From Liolophura sinensis (Eukaryota; Mollusca; Polyplacophora; Chitonida; Chitonidae): 64,000 bases of DNA. Location of the stretch: the NCBI RefSeq assembly GCF_032854445.1, contig NC_088300.1, positions 26,455,608 through 26,519,607 on the forward strand, read 5' to 3'. A program made the position numbers and the translations under genes. The first letter of the stretch is position 1. Each line of letters opens with the position of its first letter. Shown in pieces: positions 47,218 through 59,300 of the stretch. The notes below the pieces were generated by a model. It had not been told where the DNA came from. It made no database searches and worked only from the letters and a program-made list of their open reading frames with translations.

Positions 47218-50200
47218 TTACTCATCTGCCTGTTCTGGGTCTCCATCAGCTATGTTTTCTGCTGGGTTTTCTTCCTCGTCTTCTGCTAGCACGACTCTTC
47301 GACTAATTTCTCTTTCAGTCATGCCATCAGATTCTGTGTCAGCTGTCTTTGAATAATTCACCTGACCTTGCTTATCCTCACTATCTACTACTTGTGCTAA
47401 GACTGGAGTTATCTCCCTTGAGTCCTGCTCCTCCTCCTCCTCCTCTTGCCCCTCCATGTTTGTCTCATGAGTCTGGTCCCTCTTCCCCCCCTCTGAGCCC
47501 TCCCCGTTCTCACCTGTCACTCTCTCCACCACACCAACACTTACTAATTCCTCTTCCTCTCCATCCTCCTCATCTGCCTCAAAGGACTTCCGTCGTTTCC
47601 GTTCTACTTTACGCTTCATATTCTCTTTATTTTCCACTCGCTTCCCACCCCTATCTTTGCCAGAGTGCCCCACCCCATCTCTTTCCCGCCCCACCCCATC
47701 TTCATGATGCCCATCACCCTCTCTGCTTTCTTCCTCCCCTGTCTTCTCCCTAGTTTCTTTGTTTAGCTGTTGACTTAGCACTTTTAGGTCCTCCTCTAGT
47801 TTCTTCCTTCGGTCCTTAATCAATCCTGCAGAAGATAATACACAACAATGTTCATGTTATTTATACTTCATCAGTGCTTAATGCTGTACTTAGTTCACAT
47901 AAAAGACAGCCCTGATACCTGACAAGCCTGGAACAGGTGCAGTAAACCACTGCACTGACCTAACCTTGTTGAGTGCTCTACATGCAAAATTTGACTAATG
48001 GTTAGAACAACCACCTCCAATTCAAAGGACTCAAACCCAGGTCGGGTCATACCAAAGACTATAACCATGGTACTTGCAACTACCTTGCTTTATACTTAGC
48101 ACTGAGAGGTTGGAGCAAGGAAACAGGACTGGTTGGCCTGATCTCAGTATAATGTGATTGGGAGGGGTGTCATGTCTGGTGTGTTGATCATGATACTCCA
48201 GTGACAGCAGCACTTTGGCAGCATGGACTTACCCTGCCACAAGACAACACAATACGTGAACATATATCTGATGACTTATATGACTGAGAAACTGTTAAGT
48301 ATGATGTTAAACCCCTAGCATACATACATGCAAAATGTGACATTGATTAATCCAGCTAATTGGAGTTAAAGTTGTCCATTCAAGCATTCTAAAAGTATTG
48401 CATGTCCTGTATCAAAATGATTCATCAGGATAACAGCTACATGTATGTCTTTACATCCAACACAGAACAAAAATGGTAGTGAATTTGTTTTAAACCTGAC
48501 AAAATTGCACAAAACTTAGTGCTGATATGTAACTTCCCATGATGTAGCTATGTGCTAAGGTTCAATTCAGTATTCATGAACTGTTTTTGAAAAAGTTTGG
48601 AAAACATCCAAAACCTGATCCGTACACCATCCTGTTGAAATCCATACACTAAGTTATAATTCTGTATGGTGAAAAATTCTTAAATATTTGGAGAATGATT
48701 CGTGACAGACTGAGAGATGGACTTCGGAATAAGGTGTAAACATTTGGACCCCTTCGGCAATAATACCAAACGGTTACCATAACCGGACAAAGATCTCCCT
48801 CAACCAACTACGTTGGCATGGGAACAATGAAAGCATGAGGTACATTACTTATTTGATTGGTGTTTAACGCCGTACCCAAGAACATTTCACTTATACGATG
48901 GCGGCCAGCATTATGGTGGGAGGAAACTGAGCTGGGAAACCCAAGAGCATCCGCAGGTTGCTGAAGACCTTCCCAGCTTACGGCTGGAGATGAAGCCAGC
49001 GTGGACTGGACTTGAATTCACAGCAGTTGCATTAGCTGCACGGGCATTCTTGCCCCCTCAGCCACAGAGGCCCCGCTGAGGTATCAACTCTAAGATATAT
49101 CCATGTTGTCAAATCTGATCTGCAATTCTCACCATCGATGACTTTATGAGTGTGTTTAACTCTGCTGTCAGACAGGTCCAGGGAACGAGGCTTGTAGAAC
49201 AGATGTGGCTTGGCTTTAGTACGTAGGAAGTTCTTCAGTTTTAGTGTTTCTTTCTCCCACTCTTCATGCTGTAAAACACAAGCCAAACTTAAGTCAACTG
49301 TTGTTATCTGATACAAATTTAACTTCTTTTCCTCATAAATTTAATACAGGTAATGTGTTTGTCACTGAGAGAACTACAACCTGAGAAATTATTTGTTTCC
49401 ACTGTGATGTCAAGAAGGCCCTGTTTTGCCCTTTTGCTACATAGACTGAATGAGCATAGGACACATTTTCTAATATGGTGTATATCATGGCCTCATAACC
49501 TCTTGGGAAATAACTACGGTTTTACTTTATGTTGTCTTTCCTCACTAGTCTACCAACTTGGCTACCAAGCCAGAATAACTTGACACTTTAAACGAATAAA
49601 TAGTACAAGTCATAGAATGTTACTTTTCATGTCAGGACTTGAATTCAAAAACTCAGTATCAATTCTTGGACACTGATACTGTAAATTTGTAATTATTTTT
49701 TCTATCTGATTGGTGTTCTAATGATCAACAATTTTTTGCTTCTATGACAGCTGTCAGGTTTAATGGTGGAGGAGAACAGAGCCCATTTCCCTTTCACCTA
49801 TCAAACATCACAACTTTAAACCACCTGGGCCCAGTTGTTCAGAAGTGTATTAACAGTTAAGACCTGTATTAATTATAGCCTGAAGTGCCATTAGCTTTAT
49901 ATTAGGCCAAGGCTGGTATCAAGAATTAACTTAAGCCTGGATTAGCTTTTCATACACTGTTGAAAAACCGGTCCCTGCGTCCAACTAGTGAGAGTTCGCA
50001 GGTCTTTTGAACTTTAATATGATCTCACCAGTCAGGGATTGATCAACTTCGATAAGACTAGCTTAATACCTGTGAATATGATTAGAATGTTCTTCCAAAT
50101 CCTGCAACCATACCGTATTAACTAATTCCATTTTCTGTTCTAGAAGTTGAACTTTAGCTTGCTTGTCTCTTCTCTCTTTGAACAACTGCTGTCTTTCTTT

Positions 50201-53200
50201 CTGAGCATCTTCTTTCTCTTGCTTAGCTTTGTCTTCTAGCTTTACTTCAATCTGCCGCCTCTGTTCATCCTGAAAATGACAACATTTTACACCATTCAGA
50301 TCAACGGCTGGAGAAAATTCTATCAAACAGCAGTTAAAGGGTTAAAGACCCAGATTGAAACAAAAATTAACAGAAGAACATGGCATTTATAAGCTGAAAA
50401 TCTCACTGCCATTATTGCAGAGTTCTAATTTCAGGTAGCTCACTTTGTCCTTGCTTTCCTTGGCCTCAGTGCGGAACTGCTGCAGTGTCCCAAGCAACAA
50501 ACCAAACATACGACGATTTCTGAAAACCAAGAAAGAACCATTCATACTTAACAAAATAGTGTACATTTTATATTTCGATAAAGGATTGTTTTATACAACT
50601 TGAAAATCAGAACAATTAGAGAACTTGATGCAAAGCAAAGCACAATGTTATCCTTCTCATCTTTAACGTTTGAATGTCATATGGTGCCAAGCGTATGCCA
50701 TGAATGTCATATGGTGCCAAGCGTATGCCATGATTAGGGAAGGCTCAAGTCATTACACTGACTGGGGCCGCATGAAACAAAGCCTAATAGTAATTGCCTA
50801 ATCATAGCCTAAGTATTGGTAAATCACTATGATAATGATAGTAGCCTTTACTTACAATCGATATACTCCTGCACAAAGGAATTTTAAGCTACGATAGTTG
50901 TAACTCACAATCAGAAATTACAATCGTGTTGGCTCTGTGGTAAATATTTAAAATCGCTTCCAAAAAAAAACATCAAGTACAAATACCCACCTTAGAAAAC
51001 TGATAGTTAGTAATTTTCGACACAATTTGCAAGGATGTGCATTTTACTTTCTCAAAAGATGCTATGAGAGCTTCATCACATGTTGTTGTGGTTAACTGCT
51101 GAATCATTTTGATGTAGACTCTTTTGTAAATGGAGGCAAGAAAATGTTATTCACTGGTACATTGTCCATTTAACCAGACCACCTTTATACACAAGTCAAG
51201 TTTGGTCTATGATCGCGATTGTAAATTCTGAAAAGCTACTATCACCATAAAATCGTTTTGTGCAAGCAGCGTAACTTAATTTTCACGATCAACTGTAAAG
51301 TTACCTGTACAGCCTGCAATCAATTGTAACAAAAATCCATTTGTGCAAGCGGGCCCAGGTGATCATTGAAGAAAAAACATTTCAAAGATAATTCAGAGCA
51401 TGAAAAGATTTTGTCCGAAGGTAGACAAAAGAAGATAATGTAGTCATTGTTACCTGGCTTTGCCCTTCTCATCCTTATTCTGCTGATCAATGGATTCCTT
51501 CCTGGTTCTGACCATCCCAGGGGCGGGGACCACAGAGGACTGGACAGTGGGCTGTGTAAGTCAACAGCAGAGAAAATTACTAAATAAGCCATCTGTTCTG
51601 CCTTACTGTTTGAAATTGTCAAACATACACCTCAAAACTTTGAGTAAAAGATTAAGACTCGCCTAAGTCCTCGTCACAAACTATACATGTATATCTTTGA
51701 CCAGCAGGTTTTTATTAGGCAGCAGGATACTTTCCATCTATTGTTGGTTAATACTGACAACTGGCTTCCCAAATTGGCTGGAAGTCCAAAAGTTCATTTT
51801 GCTGAATTTTTGCAATGTGTTTCCCTCATAATATATCAACATTTAAGTCTTCCAGAACACCCGTGATAAAAAGTGGGGGATAACGCTTGTGTGGTAGTTT
51901 GTGCAGCCCCATGTTTCATTGAAGATCACGTATCTCCCACCAATATGAAGCGCATAGCTGTACATCCCATGTGCTGCAAATCTGTTGGTTTTCCTTACAC
52001 ACTCGATCTTCCTCCACCCATAACACTGACCACCATCAAATAAGGAAAAAATTCCTGGGGTATTATGTTTAACAACAATCAAATAAATGAATTCAGGTCT
52101 TCCTCTCTGCAATGCTTTGCCTTCTGACATGTCCTAACAAGTCTTCCCTTAGATGTTTAGTACATCAGAGAGATCATCTCATTTAATTCAAGCTGTGTAT
52201 TTCTTACAACCATGTGTGTAACACTACCTTATTCGGCAAATCCTCCTCATCCCCACTGTCACGGCTCTGTGATTCTCGTCTGGCTGGCCCCAGCCTGCTC
52301 ATACAAAGCATATACCTTCACTGACATGTTCAAACATTTCTTAAAGAGCCTTTATCACTTTCTCATTTATATCTAGTCATTCAACCTGGATATTGGCAGC
52401 TAGAACCAAATCACATCACTGGTACAGCACTGGTCAGGAACATAGTAAACAGTTTAGACACCTTAATCTGCTGGTCTTATCATGGTAAATAATAAAATAA
52501 ATGTCATAAAATATTATTTTATGTGCTGAAACTTTTTTGCAAGCCTTGCTAACAAACAAACCTCAAAACACCTTTTAATGGTCAATAAAGCTCTCAGGAT
52601 CAGGCATGATGTGCAATTTAGTCAAGGTGATTTGTCATATGTCTAGTGTCTTACTCCAATGCAAATGTTGCCATGTTAACTGAACATGACTGTAATTGCA
52701 TAATTGTTGCTTGCATACTGTATTATTGACAAAAAATTCCTAATGTTTTGCACAATTTGTTCAAGGCACTTGTCCACTTCAGTCAACTAAAAAAAGAATA
52801 GTCAAAACTGTTGTAAACAATTTCAAACACAATACTGAACTCTGAACTTAATGTGCTAAGATGTTCATGGGATTTGACAAAAGGACTAATGACATGAATG
52901 GGCATATTTAAACAATTAGCGTACAAATGAAGTTTGAAATTCTGACTGAAACTGAGTCTTCTTACAAATAATATTTATTCAGTTGAATTGTTAGCAATGA
53001 ATGACCCAGTAAATCCTCGGTTACCTGCTGAAAGCTCCCCCAACAATTCTCCGCTTGGCTGGAGGCCCCTCAGACTCACCAATGTCCTGTCTACAAAAAA
53101 TACAAGCCAGTATATCAATGCATGTATGAGCACTTGGGGTTTAACGCCATATTTAACAACTTTTCAGTTATGTGGTGAATCATTAGTTATGAGTACATAT

Positions 53201-55629
53201 GCTGTGTCTTCGTGTGGCAGTGGGAGTCCATGATGTTTAAGGGCTGCCACCACTAAAGTATCATGCTGAAGACATCAGACATGTCACTCCACCCACTGAC
53301 TTTATACCGACAGTGAGCTAACCAGTCCTGTTTCCTTGCTCCAACCCTTGGGTGCTCGAATCCAGTCCACAAACCTTACATAGGCCATATACCAGCCTCC
53401 TACATCTATATAAGAAGTGAAGGTATGAAAAGACTTTCGACCGGCACCAAGCAAGGTCTCCAAAATTCAGGAAATAAAGCCTTCAACATCCAACTCTTCC
53501 ACTCGTTTCCCTACCTGGACCTATTATCTGCTTGAATTCACCGATAGTATTTCCAAATCAATTGTATTTTGTCCCAGTGACAGTTATATGTGTTATCTGA
53601 GCACACAAGACATCGGTCGTGTCCATGAGCCATCTTGTTTAAACTAGAAACTTATTTTGTCTATATCAGTTACATGTATCTACCTTTACATCTGGAATTT
53701 ACATAGCAGTGTAAGATGGCGGCTGAACGCCACCAGTGTCTAGTAAGCTGAGATAATATATATAAGTGCCAGTGGGACAAACTACAACTGATTTGGAAAT
53801 TCTAATGGTGGATAGTAGTTCCATGAGTGAAATAGAAAATCAGTGCTGTCATAGCCTTGACTGGTTGACAACTTAAATTTGGGCACCCTTCTCAAACAAA
53901 ATTGCAACAAATATGACTGATTTGATTCCCTCTTTCAAGTTCCCAGCTAATTTCACCTGGCTAAACCCAACTGTCTCTGCCTGTCAGTTACAGATTCATA
54001 TCTGGCTAAATTCAACCATCTCTCCCTGTCATTTACACTTTCATACCTGTCTAAACCCAATCGTCTCTCCCTCTCATTTACACATTCATATCTGCCTAAA
54101 CCCAATTGTCTCTGCCTGTCATTTACACATTTGTACCTGCCTAAACCTAATCATCTCTGCCTGTCATTTATAGTTTCATACCTGGCTAAAGCAAACAGTC
54201 TGCCCCTGATGTCCCCACCGCCCCCGAATGAAGGTCTTCCCCGTTCTCCTGGTCCACTCAATGTTCGTGTCCGTCTTTCTCTTCTGTCAACAGGGCTCCC
54301 AAATGGACCTCTTGATCTGAAATCCATTGGCGCTCCCAGAGAAACTCGCCTGGCATGATTCCTGTTCAAATATAATCCAATTATAGTTTAAGAAACGTCA
54401 ATAAAATCGCAAAAACTTGATAGCAGCAACCTTTTAGGGAGGTCAGTTGTGTTACACCCAACTAACATATTTTAGTGAGAGCCTGGCAAAAGCACATGTT
54501 TACTGATATTGTACAGACAAAATAAGTGCCGGCTTCAGAAGTCTAAAATGTCTTCTTTTAGACAGTGTTGCCTTGATACATGTCCAAACAGTGATTTTGT
54601 GACAGTGTTACAGTCACTGACATGTATCCTACTCCTCTCAAATCTTTATATCCATTCAATCTTTAGAATGGCCCCAAAAGAACTTGTGTCTTATGAGTGT
54701 GGATGCTAGGAAAGCAGACTTTGTTAAAACCAGTTCTTCTGAATTGTCGCTCGGAACTATGTGTCGATTATAAGCACTAGGTTACTACCACCTGATAGTG
54801 ACATCAATGCTCTAGAGAATCTCTTTTTCACAATGAACATTTGAGAAGTGACAACAAAAGGATCAACCTAGCTGCAAATGTTTCAAGGGTTCTGAAATAA
54901 GATACATGCCATCACCGCAAATGCTATCCAAATAAAAGCTGGAAGTTCACCCCTGTGCCTTTCAATTTAAACTGGGCATCACTACAAATGCACTTCAGAT
55001 GTAAAATATGGGTATTGTAGGACCCTTACATTAAGCAAGTCGACAGAATGGAAATAGACATGGAAATGGATAGATGGAAAGTATCCTGCAGCAAGGTTTG
55101 GAGATGGGGAAGCTAACTACAGATACAAAGTGATAATCAGGTGAACACGTCGATCGAGATAAGGATGACAGCAGACTTTCTGGCTACGTCTAGCATCAAC
55201 CTGGTTTATAAAACTTTTGACCCCCTTTTTTTTTTTTTTTTTGTGGAGAGACTGGATGGTCTTTGTGAGTGAGTGTTTCGATAATATCAAAATTTTGGAA
55301 TAGCTCACTGACTCTGTCTAGATTGATTAAGCGTGCGTCAATGCCTAAATTAGATGTCAACGTTGCATCTCAATTGTCATCAAACAAAATCTTGCAATGA
55401 GTTGTATACAAAGCAGTCAGTCATTACTTTCAGTCCAATTTTCGACACAATCACCATCACAAAGCTAACACATGTAACACGCAGTGCAAATCAGTAATTC
55501 TAAAAACCTCTGTTCCACTGGGTCCCTTCCTGTAAGTTTTTTGATGTTTTCGTCCACATCTTTCAGGCTTTCCTTCGCTCTTTTGAGCTCAGTTTGCAAA
55601 CTGTGGGTTTCTTCTAAGAACTCCGCCAT
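47218..55629 (-). CDS. PNN: Pinin homologue (splicing / exon-junction factor), 9 exons
   Basis: Exons in transcript order: 55629-55508, 54361-54182, 53090-53025, 52294-52228, 51551-51454, 50519-50444, 50269-50114, 49268-49133, 47825-47218; 1509 nt, 502 aa. Pinin is a nuclear-speckle protein that joins RNPS1 and SAP18 in the PSAP complex and influences splicing. The N-terminal coiled coil matches human closely (KESLKDVDENIKKLTGRDP), followed by an Arg/Gly-rich stretch, EGPPAKRR and SSVVPAPG. The core pinin domain follows: NRRMFGLLLGTLQQF (about 177-191), a long Lys/Glu coiled coil (RQQLFKERRDKQAKVQLLEQ) and HEEW..RTKAKPHLFYKP. Exon 7 is ended at gtatgg (50113) because KMELVNT|HEEW restores the human spacing. 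The donor of exon 1 (gttttt) is poor. Exon 9 is acidic (Glu-rich) and stops at DPEQADE. The long Ser/Arg tail of vertebrate pinin (about 717 aa) is absent. In-frame ATGs upstream of 55629 exist. Confidence 0.92.
48003..48330 (+). mobile_element. SINE family B copy, in pinin intron 8
   Basis: The head carries GGACTCAAACCCAGGTCGGG (B-box-like). The body has GGTTGGAGCAAGGAAACAGG and TCAGTATAATG, and the tail has ATATGACTGAGAAACTGTTA then AGTATGATGTTAAACCCC. Confidence 0.65.
48847..49080 (-). mobile_element. SINE family A copy, in pinin intron 8
   Basis: It begins TTATTTGATTGGTGTTTAAC, then CGATGGCGGCCAGCATTATG, CATCCGCAGGTTGCTGAAG, and ends near GCCACAGAGGCCCC, the reverse of the family A head. 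Confidence 0.8.
50671..50730. repeat. Perfect 30-bp tandem duplication
   Basis: Two identical 30-bp copies beginning TGAATGTCATATGGTGCCAA lie next to each other in pinin intron 5. Confidence 0.95.
52005..52090 (+). mobile_element. SINE family A tail fragment
   Basis: CTGACCACCATCAAATAAGG, then AATTCCTGGGGTATTATGTT, ending CAACAATCAAATAAATGAAT. In pinin intron 4. Confidence 0.5.
53127..53365 (-). mobile_element. SINE family B copy, in pinin intron 2
   Basis: GAGCACTTGGGGTTTAACGC, then TTTAACAACTTTTCAGTTAT, CCTGTTTCCTTGCTCCAACC, and GTGCTCGAATCCAGTCC at the box end. Confidence 0.65.
53952..54196. repeat. 45-bp tandem array copying the pinin exon 2 splice donor
   Basis: CTAAA, marking the same point of each unit, lies at 53961, 54006, 54051, 54096, 54141 and 54186: six units, exact 45-bp period. 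On the - strand each unit reads TTTAG-C/G/A-CAG followed by GT or AT and ATGAA-like sequence. The rightmost unit is the real exon 2 end and donor (54182|54181). GT is kept at 54181, 54136, 54046 and 53956, and is AT at 54091 and 54001. Confidence 0.9.
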
Positions 55630-56331
55630 GCCCGACATGCTATCCCACAGTTCCTCAAAACCCATGACCATGTGGAATTCAAAAGTAAGTTGCTCAAGAC
55701 TGAGCAGATCTTTTGTACCTGTGTGGCTCAACTGATCTGGCGATGTACTAACACCCCATGCTCGGTTCGTTAGTACATTGTTAAATCAGGTGTCAGCTTC
55801 ACTTGTGGATCTACATATGGCCATGGTGAAACAGAGAGCATATAAAGAAAACGCTTCTGACTTGGAAAATGTGGATTACTGGGTTGATATTTCCCCGTCC
55901 TTCAGTTGTCAACCATCGAATCATCATGTTTCCATATAGACTTACATGTACAGTGCTAAAATTAAAAAAGAAAATAACTTCACTACGTTGTCCTTGTTTA
56001 AACGTTGAATGATCACGAATAAACATAGATTGGATCTTCCGGGGTCGACATATCAGGCCCCCAGAAGTAGAATGTTGATCTATGCCCGAGCTCATTTATA
56101 ATGACATGAAATCTGATTTTATTTCTATTTTGCCAAGGCTTTTTTCAAGAGTGATCTAATGATCTTGCAAAATGTTAATGGATTGTTGTAAATCTTCACC
56201 AAGATAGCTTTTATCTGAATTTTTATCTTTTACATTTCAATGAAAATGACACGGTAACTAGCCGAGATATGACAACCGGGTTTTCTCCTACATCCATTTC
56301 AAGTTTTAAAGGTAAAAGGGCTGATACAATG
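55630..56331. promoter_or_regulatory. Shared promoter region of pinin and TRAPPC6B
   Basis: About 700 bp separates the two divergent start codons. I see no TATA box in a convincing place and no CpG-rich core. An in-frame ATG at 56270 lies upstream of the TRAPPC6B start chosen here, and in-frame ATGs precede the chosen pinin start. The head-to-head arrangement suggests a bidirectional promoter, which is an inference. Confidence 0.55.
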
Positions 56332-59300
56332 ATGGCGGACGAAGTACTGTTCGAGTTTCTTCACATGGAAATCGTGGGTCATGTATATAAAGTTGCGGAA
56401 AAAAACGACCAAGTAAGTGTTCTCGGGTATCTGCCTACGGTGTCGATGATACATGATGCCATGTTAGAAAAATGAATGCACTTTTCCAAAGCACTGGGGT
56501 ATTTTTTCACAAACAATACAACAACAACATGTCTACTCGGGCACTGTGGGCGATCTTGAACCATGTTGGACTGGTCAATGGTATAGCCGCAATTGCCCAG
56601 ACACTTACTGAACTAACGCACGTACGATCGTCGCAGATGCTTTCAGTTTAAAACTGGAAGTTCCTTCCTCCAGATTTCGATTTAGACCGGGTCTCCTTTC
56701 ATCTACTCCACACTGACACCCAGGCACTTCACTCGTGTGAGGCAGCGGCATGCAGACGACGATGTGAAAGATAACATGGGAAGATATAGGGAAATGAACA
56801 TTGGAGGATATTCAGAGAAGTACAACTGGTTATAACCAGAAATTATAGTATTTAAGACAACAGAACAATGTACACACCATATAAATTGTGAATGTCAACA
56901 AAGCCTTGCTTTGGACATACGAGACGGTGAAGCAGAGTTTTGTATTAACGCCCATGTTTAGACAAGCGAGTTAGCGGGAGTAAAACGGCAATTACCCAGA
57001 AGTCCATGGTCTTGAGTAGGAAGGAAATGTCTCCCAAATCGCTCACCGGCAAAGAAAAAAAACAAAACGCTGGCCACATTGTTGTCACTTGGACAAATGA
57101 ACAGGGTCAGGGTACAGATCAGGGTACAGGCAGTTCACCAAGTCAAATGATCCACTGCTATTCGTATTTATATATGTATAAATATACATATATATGTGTG
57201 CTTGGGGTATAACCACTGCTATTCATCAGCCATAGGCATATATATGAATTGTGAAGATGATTGGCCAGTCCCCTGTTCAGGTGAGCAGATGGTGACATTT
57301 CATTTATAGTGGGTTACAGTGATTACAGTGTGGAAAGTATGATTAGAGAGCAATCTTGGAGATTTTGCCAACTAGTACGATAAGCCAGGGACATTTGTAT
57401 TAATATTTGTCAACCTAATAACTTAACAAGGAGAGGAAATGTGCATTTTAACTTGCATAAACAGAAAGTTGTGTATGACAATATTTATTTATTTGAATGG
57501 TGTCTTATGCAATACTTCCTCCACTCATAATCCTGACAACCATTGTCCAACTAAATCAGATAAATAAATAGTTCTTCAGGGCTTATCAGGGGTGAAAACT
57601 ATTTGATCATGAAGGCTTTCTTTTTTCAGGATGATTGTGTGTCTAAGCTGGAATCTCTGGGTTACAGAGTCGGACAAAGTCTAGCAGAAAGGTGAATGAT
57701 TAAACTTTAGTGTGATGACATGTACTATTATATATAAATGTGTAATACTACTGTAATAGCTACCTCAAAACTCCAACCCTTTTCATGCAACATGTTTGAG
57801 AATTCCCTTTTATAATTTGTGAAATTAGAGAATTATTGAAATCCCCATAATCACAATTTTGGGGGGGGGGCTATAATAGTGACAAACATATTGAGGCAAG
57901 TGGTTTACTACATTCAGTAATGTCATTCCCATTTCCTCCACCCATTGATATGAGTGCCATCCTATATGTGAAGTACATGTATTCTTATATAGGTTGCTAA
58001 ACCCCAATCAGACAAGCTTTCTGGATGTTCTGTGTGCCCTTACCGGTGTGAACTTTTGTGTTCTCCAGATTCACAAGAGATTGTTCCCGTTTTAAAGATG
58101 AATTGGACACCATGAAGTTCATCTGCAAAGAGTTTTGGACATCAGTTTATAAGAAACAGATAGATAATCTGCGAACAAATCACCAGGTAATGAAGTGTCA
58201 CAGTATAAATATAAAAAAAATAAATGATGCACTTCACCTGAAATTTGATGACATTGTGTTTGATGAATTTGCGATTTTTGCTTCAGATGTGGCATTGTCG
58301 ATTGTGTTCACTGAGCTTATTTTAAGGGAAAATAAAAAAAAAGAATGTCTTCACTGTGAGCAAGAAAAAAATAGATGTCTGATTTATTGTTTAAGTTTTC
58401 ATTCTTGCTTTCTTTTACAGGGTGTCTATGTTCTTCAAGACAACAAGTTTAAATTCTTGACACAGATGTCTAGTGGTAAACAATACATGGAGGAGGCACC
58501 CAAGGTGAGATGATGCTGTCTGATATACTAGTCCATCTTGTAATTAATTGTTTGTTTAATGTATACTCAGGATCATACTCCCATCTGTACAGTAAATAAA
58601 CACAGCAAATAATAGTGGCTAATTGACACACTCTTTATTTCTCCTACAAATCCTTAACTGAGGTAATTATTCATGCAGTTAGAAGCTCTTTCCGATGAGG
58701 TTAGCTTTATGAATGGAGTGAGTGAGTGCTCGGGGTTTAACGTCGTACTAAACGATTTTTTAGTCATATTTTTTAGTCCACGAAGGAATCCTTAGAGGGC
58801 AATCCTTTGGACGGATTTCCACCGCTCTGTTATCTAATGCTGCTTTTTTTTCATTTTTGCTGTCAATGTCATAATAATTCTATGCATGAATTCCACTAAA
58901 AAAGTGCTTTAGAGATCGAAAAGTTTGAAGATATTGTTACTATCAAACGAGTATCTCAAATATATATCTCAGTATTGAAATACACAATGTATCGGTCAAG
59001 ATGGCGATTTAATTGAATTATTTCGCCTTTCTTCGTTGGGGGAAACTTTTAAATTGCCATATATAGTCAGTTCTCACACCACCGGCTCTCAACTTGAAAT
59101 ACGCATCATGACTTAATGAATATTTAAGTACAGTTGTGCTATTTGAAATGTAAATGAACACATTTATTCTCTAACCAAGTTATAAACTATTAAAATTTGA
59201 ATTGAATTAAAATTGATTTCTTTCGAAATAGATAGTCTTCCTGCTTCTATATCAAGCCACTTGCAGTCCCCATTTAGGAATGTCCGCTTTGTGACGTAAA

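Noticed and set aside
47349-47753. Pro/Leu-rich ORF on + opposite pinin exon 9
   Set aside because: It is the complement of the Glu-rich pinin exon; composition explains it.
53913-54173. 86-aa ORF with a 15-residue repeat
   Set aside because: Translation of the intronic 45-bp array in the wrong strand for pinin; no start or splice support.
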